This document shows positions 8,296-17,904 of a DNA stretch of 64,000 bases, in pieces; within the stretch, counting starts at the first letter, position 1, and every line of letters starts with the position of its first letter. Origin of the DNA: Haloquadratum walsbyi J07HQW1. GTDB taxonomy: Archaea > Halobacteriota > Halobacteria > Halobacteriales > Haloferacaceae. Below the pieces are notes generated by a model that was not told the origin of the DNA, searched no databases, and saw only the letters and a list, made by a program, of their open reading frames with translations. The stretch covers positions 2,560,900-2,624,899 of the forward strand of contig KE356560.1 of the NCBI GenBank assembly GCA_000415965.1, in the 5' to 3' direction. Both the position numbers and the translations under genes were made by a program.

Positions 8296-9422
8296 CAGAA
8301 ACAGAAACACAAACACAAACACAAACCGAGACAGACGCGGATGCAGACGGAGGCACAGATACGGACACAGCATTAGATACAACAATATATTACGACGACG
8401 ACGCAGATCGCGAATATATTGATGATAAAACAGTCGCTGTGCTTGGTTATGGAAGCCAGGGGCATGCACACGCACAGAATCTTGCCGATAGTGGCATTGA
8501 TGTAATTGTCGGGTTATATGAGGGATCAAGCTCCCGAGATGCTGCCAGAGCGGATGGGCTTCGTGTTGAAACGCCAGCAACGGCTGCTGATGAAGCAGAC
8601 ATCGTCTCAGTGCTTGTGCCAGACACAGTCCAACCGGACGTATTTGAGAAGATTCAGGATGGTCTCGACGCGGGTGATACATTGCAGTTTGCTCACGGAT
8701 TCAACATTCATTATAATCAGATCCAGCCGCCCGCAGATGTTGATGTCACAATGGTTGCCCCAAAAGCGCCAGGTCATCTTGTTCGTCGGAATTATGAAGC
8801 CGGTGAGGGGACTCCTGGTCTTGTTGCAGTGTATCAGAATACAACTGGAACGGCACGTAAGGAAGCAGTTGCATATGCACACGCAATCGGTTGTACGCGT
8901 GCTGGTGCCATCGAGACGACATTCCGCGAAGAAACCGAGACTGATCTGTTTGGTGAGCAAGCGGTGCTTTGCGGTGGAGCAACAGCATTGGTGAAGCAAG
9001 GATATGAGACACTCGTTGATGCTGGATACTCACCAGAAATGGCATATTTTGAATGTCTGAACGAACTCAAACTCATTGTCGATCTGATGTATGAAGGCGG
9101 TCTGAGTGAGATGTGGAATTCAGTGTCAGATACCGCTGAGTACGGTGGACTCACGCGTGGGAATCAGGTGATTGATGAATCCGTCCGTGAAGAGATGGAG
9201 TCGATTCTCGAAGGCGTGCAGGATGGATCATTCGCACGTGAGTGGATTTCGGAGAATCAAGCAAATCGTCCATCATATACGCAATTGAAGGCCGCTGAAG
9301 AGGCACATGAGATTGAGGCGGTCGGTGAGCCATTGCGTGATCTCTTCGCATGGAGTGATAGCGGTGGGGCGAATGAGGAAAATGAAGTCGTCTCCGAACC
9401 AGAGGCTGCTGCTGACGATTAA
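8292..9422 (+). CDS. ilvC: Ketol-acid reductoisomerase (class I)
   Basis: Isomerises and reduces acetolactate or acetohydroxybutyrate with NAD(P)H. The Rossmann motif '[20 protein letters not shown]' is near residue 50. The knotted helical domain with Mg ligands is seen in '[18 protein letters not shown]' and '[18 protein letters not shown]'. Length 376 is about 40 longer than usual because of an N-terminal Thr/Glu/Gln/Asp repeat ([20 protein letters not shown]) and a short acidic C-tail. The ATG overlaps the ilvN stop (ATGA) and leuC follows 19 bases later, so it belongs to the same transcript. Confidence 0.96.
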   Translation: MTETETQTQTQTETDADADGGTDTDTALDTTIYYDDDADREYIDDKTVAVLGYGSQGHAHAQNLADSGIDVIVGLYEGSSSRDAARADGLRVETPATAADEADIVSVLVPDTVQPDVFEKIQDGLDAGDTLQFAHGFNIHYNQIQPPADVDVTMVAPKAPGHLVRRNYEAGEGTPGLVAVYQNTTGTARKEAVAYAHAIGCTRAGAIETTFREETETDLFGEQAVLCGGATALVKQGYETLVDAGYSPEMAYFECLNELKLIVDLMYEGGLSEMWNSVSDTAEYGGLTRGNQVIDESVREEMESILEGVQDGSFAREWISENQANRPSYTQLKAAEEAHEIEAVGEPLRDLFAWSDSGGANEENEVVSEPEAAADD

Positions 9423-9441
9423 CTGTTGAGAGAAGTTTATA

Positions 9442-10908
9442 ATGAGTTCAAATACGCTGTACGACACTGTCTGGGAGAAGCACAAAGTCGCTGAATTGCC
9501 GAACGGACAAGATCAGTTATTCATCGGATTGCATCTTGTTCATGAGGTAACGAGTCCGCAAGCCTTCGGTATGCTTCGTGAGCGAGATCTCAATGTTGCG
9601 TTTCCTGATCGCACGTTCGCGACGACTGATCATATCGTGCCGACGACGCCGCAAGGTCGTGAACGACCGCTACAGGATGATCAAGCTGAAAATATGTTGC
9701 AGGCACTCGAACGCAACACATCTGAGAATGGAATTACATTCTTTGGATTAAACGGTGAAAAACAGGGGATTACCCATGTTGTTGCACCGGAGTTGGGACT
9801 GAGCCAGCCAGGAATGACTGTCGCCTGTGGTGATTCTCACACCAGCACACACGGTGCATTCGGGTCAGTCGGCATTGGAATCGGGACATCACAAATTCGT
9901 GATGTACTCGCAACTGGGTGTATTGCCGCTGAAAAACAGCAGGTTCGTCGGATTGAGGTGACCGGAACGCTCAGTGAAGAAGTATACGCAAAGGATATTA
10001 TCCTGAAAATTATCCGTGACCTTGGCGTCGGCGGTGGCGTCGGGCATGTGTATGAATACGGTGGTGAGGCAATCGAGAACCTCGATATGGAAGGTCGACT
10101 CGCAGTCTGTAATATGTCGATTGAGGGTGGTGCCCGTGCGGGGTATATCAATCCCGACCAGACGACATATGAGTATCTGAAAGGTCGTGAGTATGCACCT
10201 GATTCCGATGACTGGGATGAGCATGTCGAGTACTGGGATACACTTCGGTCGGGCGACGATGCCGAGTACGACGATGTTGTTGAAATCGACGCCGATTACC
10301 TTGCGCCGATGGTAACATGGGGAATCAATCCGGGGCAGGTAGTAAGTGTTGATGAGGAGATTCCAAGTCTTGAGACAATGGCTGATGAGACAGCCAAAAA
10401 AGCTGCACGGAAAGCATTCGATCATATGGAAGTCGAACCGGGTGAAACGATGGTAGGCTATGATGTCGACGTTGCATTCTTGGGGACCTGTACAAACGGT
10501 CGGTTCTCAGACTTCAAAGAAGCCGCTCGCGTGATTGAAGGAAAACAGATTGACGAGGATGTTCATGGACTTGCGGTTCCTGGCTCTGAAACTGTTCGAA
10601 AACAGTGTGAAGCAGCAGGTCTTGATGATATCTTCCGTGAGGCTGGCTTTGAGTGGCGGCAAGCAGGTTGCTCGATGTGCTTGGCGATGAATAATGACAG
10701 TCTTGAGGCTGGTGAGGTATGCGCATCATCATCGAATCGGAATTTCATCGGTCGACAAGGTGACAAAGAGGGGCGAACGGTGTTGATGTCACCGGCAATG
10801 GTTGCTGCAGCAGCCGTCGAGGGTGAGATTACTGATGTTCGTGAACATGAACTGACAGCTATCGACGCTGAGACAAATCCAACTGCAGTCATCAAGGGTG
10901 ATTACTAA
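9442..10908 (+). CDS. leuC: 3-isopropylmalate dehydratase, large subunit
   Basis: Aconitase-family enzyme that with LeuD isomerises 2- to 3-isopropylmalate. The three [4Fe-4S] cysteines are seen in 'FLGTCTNGRFSDF' and 'WRQAGCSMCLAMNNDSL'; 'CGDSHTSTHGAFGSVGIGIG' is the usual substrate-binding region. 488 residues is normal for the family. There is no low-complexity tail, unlike the Ilv enzymes just upstream. The stop TAA overlaps the leuD start (TAATG). Confidence 0.95.
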   Translation: MSSNTLYDTVWEKHKVAELPNGQDQLFIGLHLVHEVTSPQAFGMLRERDLNVAFPDRTFATTDHIVPTTPQGRERPLQDDQAENMLQALERNTSENGITFFGLNGEKQGITHVVAPELGLSQPGMTVACGDSHTSTHGAFGSVGIGIGTSQIRDVLATGCIAAEKQQVRRIEVTGTLSEEVYAKDIILKIIRDLGVGGGVGHVYEYGGEAIENLDMEGRLAVCNMSIEGGARAGYINPDQTTYEYLKGREYAPDSDDWDEHVEYWDTLRSGDDAEYDDVVEIDADYLAPMVTWGINPGQVVSVDEEIPSLETMADETAKKAARKAFDHMEVEPGETMVGYDVDVAFLGTCTNGRFSDFKEAARVIEGKQIDEDVHGLAVPGSETVRKQCEAAGLDDIFREAGFEWRQAGCSMCLAMNNDSLEAGEVCASSSNRNFIGRQGDKEGRTVLMSPAMVAAAAVEGEITDVREHELTAIDAETNPTAVIKGDY

Positions 10909-11516
10909 TGTCAGTTCATGACACAATGGAGATTCGTCGGGTTGCGGGAACCGGTGTTCCTGTCCGCGGGAATGATGTCGACACTGATCAGATCATGCCT
11001 GCACGATTCATGAAAGAGGTCACCTTCGATAACATGGGTGAATACGTCTTTTATGATGCGCGCCGAGATGATGATGGCAATCTGAATGATCACCCACTCA
11101 ATGAGTACAAGGGTGCAAGCATCCTGATCGTGAATAAGAACTTTGGCTGTGGATCCTCGCGTGAGCACGCCCCACAGGGACTGATGCGGTGGGGAATTCG
11201 CGGAGTGATTGGTGAGTCATTCGCCGAGATATTTGCGGATAATTGTAAATCACTCGGGATTCCAGCAATGACGACTGATCAAGAGACCGTTAATCATCTC
11301 CAATCATTCGTTGAAAATGATCCTGGGGCTGGACTTGAGATGGATGTCAAAGATAGTGTCGTCATCTATGATGGAAAGGAAGTCGATGTTGAGATTGATG
11401 ATGCAATGCAGGAGGCACTGATTGATGGAATCTGGGATACGACTGCGGTGATGCATTCAAATATGGATCGTGTCCGTGATACAGTAAACGAGTTGCCATA
11501 CGTTGAGGATCGATAA
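10908..11516 (+). CDS. leuD: 3-isopropylmalate dehydratase, small subunit
   Basis: Swivelling domain that completes the LeuC active site. The signature 'ILIVNKNFGCGSSREHAPQG' lies near residues 70-88, and 'GNDVDTDQIMPARFMKE' is the family N-terminal motif. 202 residues. Starts at ATG 10908, sharing a base with the leuC stop; leuB starts three bases after its end. Confidence 0.94.
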   Translation: MSVHDTMEIRRVAGTGVPVRGNDVDTDQIMPARFMKEVTFDNMGEYVFYDARRDDDGNLNDHPLNEYKGASILIVNKNFGCGSSREHAPQGLMRWGIRGVIGESFAEIFADNCKSLGIPAMTTDQETVNHLQSFVENDPGAGLEMDVKDSVVIYDGKEVDVEIDDAMQEALIDGIWDTTAVMHSNMDRVRDTVNELPYVEDR

Positions 11517-11519
11517 GAG

Positions 11520-12518
11520 ATGAGTCGCGGTGGTGAACACGAGATAGTCGTCATTGAGGGTGATGGGATTGGGCAGGAGGTTATCCCCGCAGCAGTCGCG
11601 GTACTCCAGGCAGTTGATGAGGTTACGTTTTCATTCACTGAAAAGCAAGCCGGCGATGGCACTCGTGATCAAACAGGGACTGCCCTTCCAGAGACAACAT
11701 ATGAAGCCGCCGCTGACGCAGATGCAACGTTGTTTGGTGCTGCCGGAGAGACAGCAGCGGATGTGATTCTACCACTTCGTGAGGCAGTTGGGTCGTTCGT
11801 GAATATTCGACCAGCCCGAGCATACCCTGGTGTTGATGCATTACATCCAAACACAGATCTTGTGTTCCTTCGAGAAAACACCGAGGGTGTCTATGCAGGA
11901 CATGAAGATCGACTTTCTGAGGATCTCTCGACATTGACGCGTGTGATTACAACATCAGCCTCAGAACAACTTGCAGAATATGCCTGTTCGTATGTTACTG
12001 AACGCAGTATCGATGAATTTCATATTGTGCATAAGGCGAATGTGATGCAGGAAACAGATGGTCGATTCCGTGATGCTGTCTCTCGTGTGGCTGCGAGTAA
12101 TGACGTTGCAACAAACGAGGTGCTCATGGATGCATTTGCGACGCGAATCTGTCTCAATCCAACGCAGTTTGATGTCGTCGTCTGCCCAAATCTTGCCGGT
12201 GATGTACTCTCTGATCTTGCCGCTGGATTGGTTGGTGGACTCGGATTATTACCGTCAGCGAATATCGGTCAGACGAATGCACTATTTGAACCGGTTCATG
12301 GGACCGCCCCCGATATTGCCGGTGATGGGATTGCCAATCCCGCTGCATCAATTCTCTCTGCAGGGATGTTACTTGAACATCTTGGCGAAACAGATGCAGC
12401 CACAAGCGTGCAGATGGCTGTTGAGTCGGTGCTTGAGTCGGGACCACGAACGCCCGATCTTGGCGGTAATGCGAGCACCGAAGCCGTGACGAGCGCAGTC
12501 ATTGAGCAACTCGGATAA
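11520..12518 (+). CDS. leuB: 3-isopropylmalate dehydrogenase
   Basis: Oxidatively decarboxylates 3-isopropylmalate with NAD, the last step of this cluster before transamination. Beta-decarboxylating dehydrogenase family: '[17 protein letters not shown]' at the N-terminus, '[13 protein letters not shown]' and '[13 protein letters not shown]' for substrate, '[20 protein letters not shown]' for metal, and '[20 protein letters not shown]' for the cofactor. 332 residues, typical for the archaeal form. Isocitrate dehydrogenase and homoisocitrate dehydrogenase are relatives, but operon position settles the choice. Confidence 0.94.
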   Translation: MSRGGEHEIVVIEGDGIGQEVIPAAVAVLQAVDEVTFSFTEKQAGDGTRDQTGTALPETTYEAAADADATLFGAAGETAADVILPLREAVGSFVNIRPARAYPGVDALHPNTDLVFLRENTEGVYAGHEDRLSEDLSTLTRVITTSASEQLAEYACSYVTERSIDEFHIVHKANVMQETDGRFRDAVSRVAASNDVATNEVLMDAFATRICLNPTQFDVVVCPNLAGDVLSDLAAGLVGGLGLLPSANIGQTNALFEPVHGTAPDIAGDGIANPAASILSAGMLLEHLGETDAATSVQMAVESVLESGPRTPDLGGNASTEAVTSAVIEQLG

Positions 12519-12986
12519 ACCGTGGTTCGGAATCTGACCAGCATCTACTCATAACCACGATATCAAGGGCTGAAACGCCGCTTAGGTGTCATATTTTAAC
12601 AAGGAATTAAATCATCAGGAGTAGTGGTTACGAATCTCGTCCGACATTTGCCATTCGTTGTTCTACGCTCTCGATTCTCGATTCTTATTCTTTACTCTTG
12701 TATCTCTCACGATGAATCATATTGTTACCACAGCATGTGGACTCTCGGATAACAGAGAGTGGCGTTGAGAGATACTCCATGACATGATAGGAGACAGAGA
12801 CAGAGACAGTGATGAATACGCTATCCCGTCGGATCCACTGGAGAGATGTCTCCCGTTGTATATCGAAAGAACACTTACAATGATTGAAATCCCTACAGTG
12901 AGCAATGATATGTATGCGATGCTCACGCACCCCTATCGGGCTGGAGGGGCAGATACAAACCAATCAGTACAGCGAGTGTGGTAATA
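12519..12986. other. Gap after leuB, inverted repeat, ptsH promoter region
   Basis: CGTGGTT at 12521-12527 pairs with AACCACG at 12553-12559, with an AT-rich stretch (ATATTTTAAC) 30 bases on; it could end the leu transcript. The rest shows no convincing gene; short frames before ptsH have no family resemblance. Confidence 0.4.
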
Positions 12987-13256
12987 ATGCCTGAGCGAGT
13001 TGTCACCGTCGTGCCCGAGGATGGACTCCACGCACGCCCTGCCTCAAAATTCGTTGAAGCAGCCAATGAATTTGATGCAGAGGTGCAAGTAGGACATGTT
13101 GATGAGAATCCAGTCAATGCAGCAAGCATGCTTGCAGTGACAGGACTTGCAGTGACGTGCGGTGATGACGTGCAAGTGCGCGCAGAGGGACCGGATGCAG
13201 ACGCTGCACTCGATGAACTGACACGGATTCTCTCCACACCAGAGGAGGATCTCTAA
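12987..13256 (+). CDS. ptsH: Phosphocarrier protein HPr of the PTS
   Basis: Carries phosphate from enzyme I to a PTS EII or to a PTS-dependent kinase. The 89-residue protein has the HPr signature 'VVPEDGLHARPASKFVEAAN' with the phosphorylated His in Leu-His-Ala-Arg-Pro, and 'NAASMLAVTGLAVTCGDDVQ' at the position of the second regulatory loop. ATG 12987 is preferred over the GTG nine bases upstream. ptsI follows four bases after its stop. PTS proteins are uncommon in archaea; haloarchaea use them for fructose uptake or for dihydroxyacetone phosphorylation, and no EII lies in this window. Confidence 0.93.
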   Translation: MPERVVTVVPEDGLHARPASKFVEAANEFDAEVQVGHVDENPVNAASMLAVTGLAVTCGDDVQVRAEGPDADAALDELTRILSTPEEDL

Positions 13257-13260
13257 GCGG

Positions 13261-15030
13261 ATGACAGAACAACGGCTCAATGGTGTTGGTGTCTCACCAG
13301 TATCGGCCAGTGGGACAGCTATCTGGTATACACCGGAGCCGACACTCACTGATCCTGATCCGCCAGCCCCAGAAACAATTGACAGTGAGGCTGAATGGAA
13401 CCGCTTCCTGACAGCCCGGCAAACGGCAAAATCAGAGCTTCAAAATGAGCGCGAGCGAACCGCCGCTGCGGTTGGTGAGTCAGAAGCGGAAGTATTCGAT
13501 GCGCATATTCAGTTTCTTGCAGACCCACAGATAGAATCGGGTGTCAACTCAGCGGTTGAGTCGGGACGTCCAGCGGAACATGCCGTTTCTGAAACATTCT
13601 CTGAATTCATTGAGCAATTTGAGGGAATGAGCGGACAGATGGCAGAACGTGCGGATGATCTACGTGACGTACGCGACCGTCTGATTCGGATCTTGAGTGA
13701 TAGTGAGCGCGCGGACCTGAGCGCAGTCCCACCAGACAGCGTCATTCTTGCAGAGCGACTCACACCAAGTGATACTGCACAACTTGACCCAGACCGGGTT
13801 GCGGGGTTCGCAACAGTCGCCGGGGGACGTACCTCGCATGCAGCAATCTTTGCACGGTCACTCGCACTCCCAGCTGTCGTTGGTGTTGGGACAGAACTCA
13901 ACACAGTCGAGGCTGAGTCAGCGATTGCCGTTGATGGCACAGCGGGGACGGTTATCATTGACCCCACCCCAGAGACACAGGCCGCCGTTGGAAATGAGTC
14001 TGTCACGATACAAACGGACTCAGTGTCAACAGCAGATGGACACCCAATTGAGGTGGCTGCAAATGTTGGGACCAGTGCTGATATTCAGACAGCACGGGAA
14101 TATGGTGCAGATGGGATTGGGCTGTTTCGATCAGAGTTTCTGTTTCTTGACCGCGCAGAGCCACCAACAGAAGCCGAGCAGTACGAGACATATCGATCTG
14201 CACTTGAGTCATTTCCTGATGGTCGCGTTATTGTTCGCACACTCGACATTGGTGGTGATAAACAGATTGAGTATCTCGATCTCCCGACAGAAGATAATCC
14301 ATTTCTTGGCGAACGTGGAATCCGACGGTCATTAGGACCTGATGAGGAACTCTTCAAAACCCAACTTCGTGCACTGTTGCGTGCAGCACGTGATGCTGAG
14401 ACTGGAACTGGAACTGGGGGTGGCAGTAGTAGTAGCAGTGGGAATCTTGCGGTGATGCTTCCACTCGTTTCAACGATTGAGGAGGTGACCGAAGCACAGT
14501 CGATGATTGAGACAGTTGCAAGCAATATCGAAACAGCGGATGGAGATGATACAACAGATGCGGATTCGGATTTGGATTCAGCAGTGAGGACTCCGGAGTT
14601 TGGTGTGATGATTGAAACACCCGCAAGCGCATTTCTCGCCCCGGAACTTACCGATCACGTTGATTTCTTTAGTATCGGGACAAATGACCTTGCGCAATAT
14701 GTAATGGCAGCAGAGCGCGGAAACGACCGTGTGAGGACGCTTGGTGATTATCAACAGCCAGCTGTGTTTCGAGCGATTGATACAACGGTACGCGCCGCCG
14801 AGGGAACAGACACCTGGGTTGGAATGTGTGGCGAAATGGCAGGTGACCCATCAATGACACAGTTACTCATTGGGCTTGGTTTGACAGAATTAAGTATGAG
14901 TGCTGTTTCCGTCCCGCAGGTGAAATCAGCAGTTCAAGAAACAACCGTATCGGAGGCACAGACACTTGTCGAGAGCGCTCGTGAGGCAACAACCCGCGAT
15001 ACAATCGAATCGTTACGCGACGATAGGTAA
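13261..15030 (+). CDS. ptsI: PTS enzyme I (PEP-protein phosphotransferase)
   Basis: Autophosphorylates from PEP and passes phosphate to HPr. The active-site His lies in 'ATVAGGRTSHAAIFARSLAL' (about residue 193). The PEP-binding barrel shows 'GADGIGLFRSEFLFLDR', 'VRTLDIGGDKQIEYLDL', 'NPFLGERGIRRSL', 'FSIGTNDLAQYVMAAERGND' and 'WVGMCGEMAGDP'. 589 residues is close to bacterial enzyme I. Two low-complexity insertions interrupt the barrel: a Gly/Thr/Ser run (ETGTGTGGGSSSSSGN, near residue 385) and an Asp/Thr run near residue 430. Tightly linked to ptsH. Confidence 0.94.
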   Translation: MTEQRLNGVGVSPVSASGTAIWYTPEPTLTDPDPPAPETIDSEAEWNRFLTARQTAKSELQNERERTAAAVGESEAEVFDAHIQFLADPQIESGVNSAVESGRPAEHAVSETFSEFIEQFEGMSGQMAERADDLRDVRDRLIRILSDSERADLSAVPPDSVILAERLTPSDTAQLDPDRVAGFATVAGGRTSHAAIFARSLALPAVVGVGTELNTVEAESAIAVDGTAGTVIIDPTPETQAAVGNESVTIQTDSVSTADGHPIEVAANVGTSADIQTAREYGADGIGLFRSEFLFLDRAEPPTEAEQYETYRSALESFPDGRVIVRTLDIGGDKQIEYLDLPTEDNPFLGERGIRRSLGPDEELFKTQLRALLRAARDAETGTGTGGGSSSSSGNLAVMLPLVSTIEEVTEAQSMIETVASNIETADGDDTTDADSDLDSAVRTPEFGVMIETPASAFLAPELTDHVDFFSIGTNDLAQYVMAAERGNDRVRTLGDYQQPAVFRAIDTTVRAAEGTDTWVGMCGEMAGDPSMTQLLIGLGLTELSMSAVSVPQVKSAVQETTVSEAQTLVESAREATTRDTIESLRDDR

Positions 15031-15100
15031 GCTCACTCCGATTCCAGATGTGTGTCTGAATTTTGGCTTTGTGTTTACACATACACTTACAGGTAAACGA

Positions 15101-15122
15101 CCACGGGTCGGGTGACCCGTGG
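15101..15122 (+). terminator. Perfect hairpin after ptsI; terminator or IS-end relic
   Basis: CCACGGGTC, loop GGGT, GACCCGTGG: nine perfect pairs. It lies 70 bases past ptsI and could end that transcript, but no T-run follows. A diverged copy (CCATGGGTCGGGTGACATCTGG pattern, mismatched right arm) lies at about 37808-37830 beside a TnpB relic, so an IS605-type element end is an alternative. Confidence 0.4.
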
Positions 15123-15254
15123 AACTCTCGTTCCTTTAGTTCAGCTTCAGGTTCAGGGTTGAAATGTGACTCATGTTTTCTGCGATGTCGCAGACATATC
15201 GCTCCACATTGTTTATGACGGAGGCGATAAAACAGAGTTATGAGGTGACAAAAA

Positions 15255-16247
15255 GTGCCGTTCCACGGCGGGAGTGAACTCGCAACCGTCTACGACGATG
15301 CGCTCACAGAGGGATTTGGGCTTATTGCATCAAACATCGCCGAACCAAACATAATGATGGGATTGATGGAAGGTGCTGCCCGAAAAAATTCAGATCTGCT
15401 GTTACAACTCAGTGGGGGTGCCAGTACATTCGCTGGAAATGAAGACCCAGTCGATGGGCTTCGAGCAATGGGAACGTACATTGAGGCGATTGCTGATCAA
15501 TATGATATTGGCGTGTTTCTGAATATGGATCATCAATCAGATCTTGGATTCATTGAAGCGCAGATGGACCTTGGGATTCCCTCCTCGATAATGATCGATG
15601 CATCACATGAACCGTTCGAGGAAAATGTTGCGCGGAGTCGTGAGGTTGTTGAGATGAAAGAGGACAAAGATGCTGATGTCCTTATTGAAGCCGAACTTGG
15701 ACAAATAAAGGGTGTCGAAGATAATATTGAGGCTGCTGAGGCGTTCTATACTGACCCAGAGCAGGCTGTCGAGTTTGTTGATCGAACTGGATGTGATCTA
15801 CTTGCTATCTCCGTTGGTACACAACACGGCGTTGCAAAAGGCAAGAATCTCGAACTTCGTCCGGACCTCGCACAAGAGATCCGACAAACGCTTCGTGATC
15901 ATGGATTAGATACGCCACTCGTGCTTCATGGGTCCTCGGGTGTGCAACCGGAACAACTCCAAGAGATGCTCCAGTATGGAATCTGTAAGGTGAACAAAGA
16001 TACCCGCTATCAATATGAGTACACTCGAACAGCGTTCGATCTTTACCGAGATGATGAAACAGCAATCGTTCCGCCTGAAGATATCGACGCAAATCGAGAG
16101 ACGTTTTTCAACGATACTGAGTGGTCACCGAATAAGGATATCTTCGATCCACGAGTCGCTGGTCGACAAATCCGTGACCGGATTGCGGATGTGCACGCAG
16201 AACTGACGGAGGTCTCTGGTAGTGCTGGGCATAGTCGATTCGCCTGA
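15255..16247 (+). CDS. fba: Fructose-1,6-bisphosphate aldolase, class II
   Basis: Zn-dependent cleavage or formation of fructose 1,6-bisphosphate in sugar breakdown and gluconeogenesis. Metal and active-site residues are seen in '[19 protein letters not shown]' (His), '[14 protein letters not shown]' (His) and '[18 protein letters not shown]' (His). 330 residues. The start is a GTG at 15255; the only nearby ATG, at 15240, runs into a stop after two codons. Its place behind ptsHI fits the use of phosphorylated trioses or fructose, though it has its own 5' gap and probably its own promoter (TTTATGA near 15209). Confidence 0.92.
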   Translation: MPFHGGSELATVYDDALTEGFGLIASNIAEPNIMMGLMEGAARKNSDLLLQLSGGASTFAGNEDPVDGLRAMGTYIEAIADQYDIGVFLNMDHQSDLGFIEAQMDLGIPSSIMIDASHEPFEENVARSREVVEMKEDKDADVLIEAELGQIKGVEDNIEAAEAFYTDPEQAVEFVDRTGCDLLAISVGTQHGVAKGKNLELRPDLAQEIRQTLRDHGLDTPLVLHGSSGVQPEQLQEMLQYGICKVNKDTRYQYEYTRTAFDLYRDDETAIVPPEDIDANRETFFNDTEWSPNKDIFDPRVAGRQIRDRIADVHAELTEVSGSAGHSRFA

Positions 16248-16658
16248 GCGTGAATGGAACATGCGGTGAGAGCAATTATATATTCGTTAACTCAATCTGA
16301 TAGAACACGACAGGAGTTAACATGAGAGAATGTAGTCTATTCCAGGTCGGTCCGTGTTCATGACAACTATACATCGAGTAGTACACAGCAATTGTATTTT
16401 CTGCTCTGTTGAATAGCGGTGCTGACCGAGGGGGAGGGGGTAGGGAGTTGAAATTTGAGTCGGCTTGTTGGCGATTGTTGTGAGTCATCTCAAGAGTGAT
16501 ATCGTCTCACCGTGGCTCAGAGACCGCTGTTCAACACGGCAGTGTTTTCAGCGACTGATATGAGACAACGTAAGCTGGTGGGATTGATAGCTCACAACTG
16601 TCTGAGCGGAGAGAATACGTTCCCTGATATTTTTTTGATTGAATGCATATGTGCGGAT
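16248..16658. other. Intergenic, no gene seen
   Basis: AT-rich gap after fba. The only frames are short, lack family resemblance and have poor composition. I see no repeat or RNA fold. Confidence 0.4.
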
Positions 16659-16805
16659 ATGCCACAGATACATCTTGATGACGAAACGATTGCACGACTT
16701 GATTCACTCCGAGAAGATGACGAAGATTATGATACGATTGTGACTGAGTTGTTGAATATATATGAAGCAGAAGAGCTGACATTATTCCACAGTGGTGATG
16801 GATGA
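16659..16805 (+). CDS. Small acidic protein, haloarchaeal antitoxin-like family
   Basis: 48 residues starting MPQIHLDDETIARLDSLRED. It resembles a family of very small haloarchaeal proteins with the pattern 'h-x-h-[DS]-x-E-T-h-x-R-L-D-x-L' followed by an acidic helix ending YEAEELTLF, sometimes annotated as antitoxin-like. The open frame extends upstream to 16512, but that part is not halophilic in character, so ATG 16659 is chosen. No toxin-like partner adjoins. Function unknown. Confidence 0.6.
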   Translation: MPQIHLDDETIARLDSLREDDEDYDTIVTELLNIYEAEELTLFHSGDG

Positions 16806-17148
16806 GTCTCCATCCCTTGGTCATCTGATGTCGGTCCATCAGAGACAACCACGAGAGTGACTAGAGGAAAACTGCTGTCGATGTATATGTCTGTATCTCT
16901 GTCTCTGTCTTTGTTTTTGTCTTTGTCTTTTCGCAGTTTCCAGTTTCCGGTTCAGATATCCGTCCCCTCTGCAATGCTCAGTCCATAACCGACTGAGTGT
17001 TGGTGTTTCTGAGAACTCACCGTCTTCGCTTCGCATACGAACAGTGATCTGAACACTGATGAAAAGAAAATAAGATCATCATTCATCGGTTCTCTGACCG
17101 GTAGTAACTGTGGCTGACGGTGGAATTATATTAATCGTACCGTTAGCT
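16806..17148. other. Gap with simple-sequence tract
   Basis: Contains an irregular pyrimidine-rich TCTGTC/TTTGTC tract at about 16888-16930 and no gene. The TATA-like ATTATATTAA at 17125-17134 serves the GNAT gene. Confidence 0.45.
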
Positions 17149-17634
17149 ATGTTTGTGAGCGTCAACGTCGAAGTGCAGGTCGACCCTCCAGGGGATGATG
17201 ACCGCGTTGAAACAGCGTGGACCCTCAAAGAACAGATTCGAACAGAGGAGGGAGTACTCAAACAGCGACGACCCTTCTTCACCGACGCGTATCGTCGCTC
17301 GAAGACGCACCTGCTCTTCGAGGATGACGAACTTGTCGGGTTTGCTTCAGTCCGGCGTGATGGGTATATCCTCTTTCTTGCTGTTGCGCCCTCGTATCGC
17401 GGTGAGGGACATGGCAAACGGCTAGTTGCAGAGGCGGCGAATGATCATGAATCAATCTCGTGTCATGCCCGTGCAACGAATGAATCCGCACTGTCATTCT
17501 ATGAGTATCTTGGTTTTGAGATTGTCCGACGAATCACCGGCTACTATGAGGATGGTGGTGATGCATATTATCTTAAGCTTGGTGACACACCCTCAATACG
17601 GGATCGATTTGCAGACTTACTTCGGCGGTCTTGA
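17149..17634 (+). CDS. GNAT-family N-acetyltransferase
   Basis: Acetyl-CoA-dependent transferase of the RimI-like type. The core reads 'DELVGFASVRRDGYILFLAV' then 'APSYRGEGHGKRLVAEAAND', the R/Q-x-x-G-x-G/A acetyl-CoA loop, followed by 'ATNESALSFYEYLGFEIVRR', the usual C-terminal motif. 161 residues. Start: the TATA-like tract at 17125-17134 places initiation on ATG 17149 (or GTG 17155); the longer frame from 17110 includes the promoter itself. Substrate unknown; ribosomal protein or other protein N-terminal acetylation is the usual guess for this subfamily. Confidence 0.85.
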   Translation: MFVSVNVEVQVDPPGDDDRVETAWTLKEQIRTEEGVLKQRRPFFTDAYRRSKTHLLFEDDELVGFASVRRDGYILFLAVAPSYRGEGHGKRLVAEAANDHESISCHARATNESALSFYEYLGFEIVRRITGYYEDGGDAYYLKLGDTPSIRDRFADLLRRS

Positions 17635-17874
17635 ACACCCACGAACCGAGAACTCAACTATGTCTTGAGAGCAGGGAAGCGCGACAGGAGACACTACTCA
17701 TTGGTTAGTTGCTACTGACACGCCACCGGGGGTAGCATCGGTGTGAAACTACCCATCATATAATATAACCTGTGTTAGGATCCGTGTTCATCGCGGATGC
17801 TCCTCTTCGGTAATCTGGATATTGATGAGGGCAAAAGCTAATAGCATTTCATGACGGCTGAAGAGCGCATGAGA

Positions 17875-17884
17875 TTTTTATATT
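17875..17884 (+). promoter_or_regulatory. TATA box deciding the start at 17905
   Basis: TTTTTATATT centred on 17880, 25 bases before ATG 17905. It lies inside the longer open frame from 17851, so the downstream ATG is preferred. Confidence 0.55.
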
Positions 17885-17904
17885 CGTCATCGTTTGTGTC
17901 AGCT

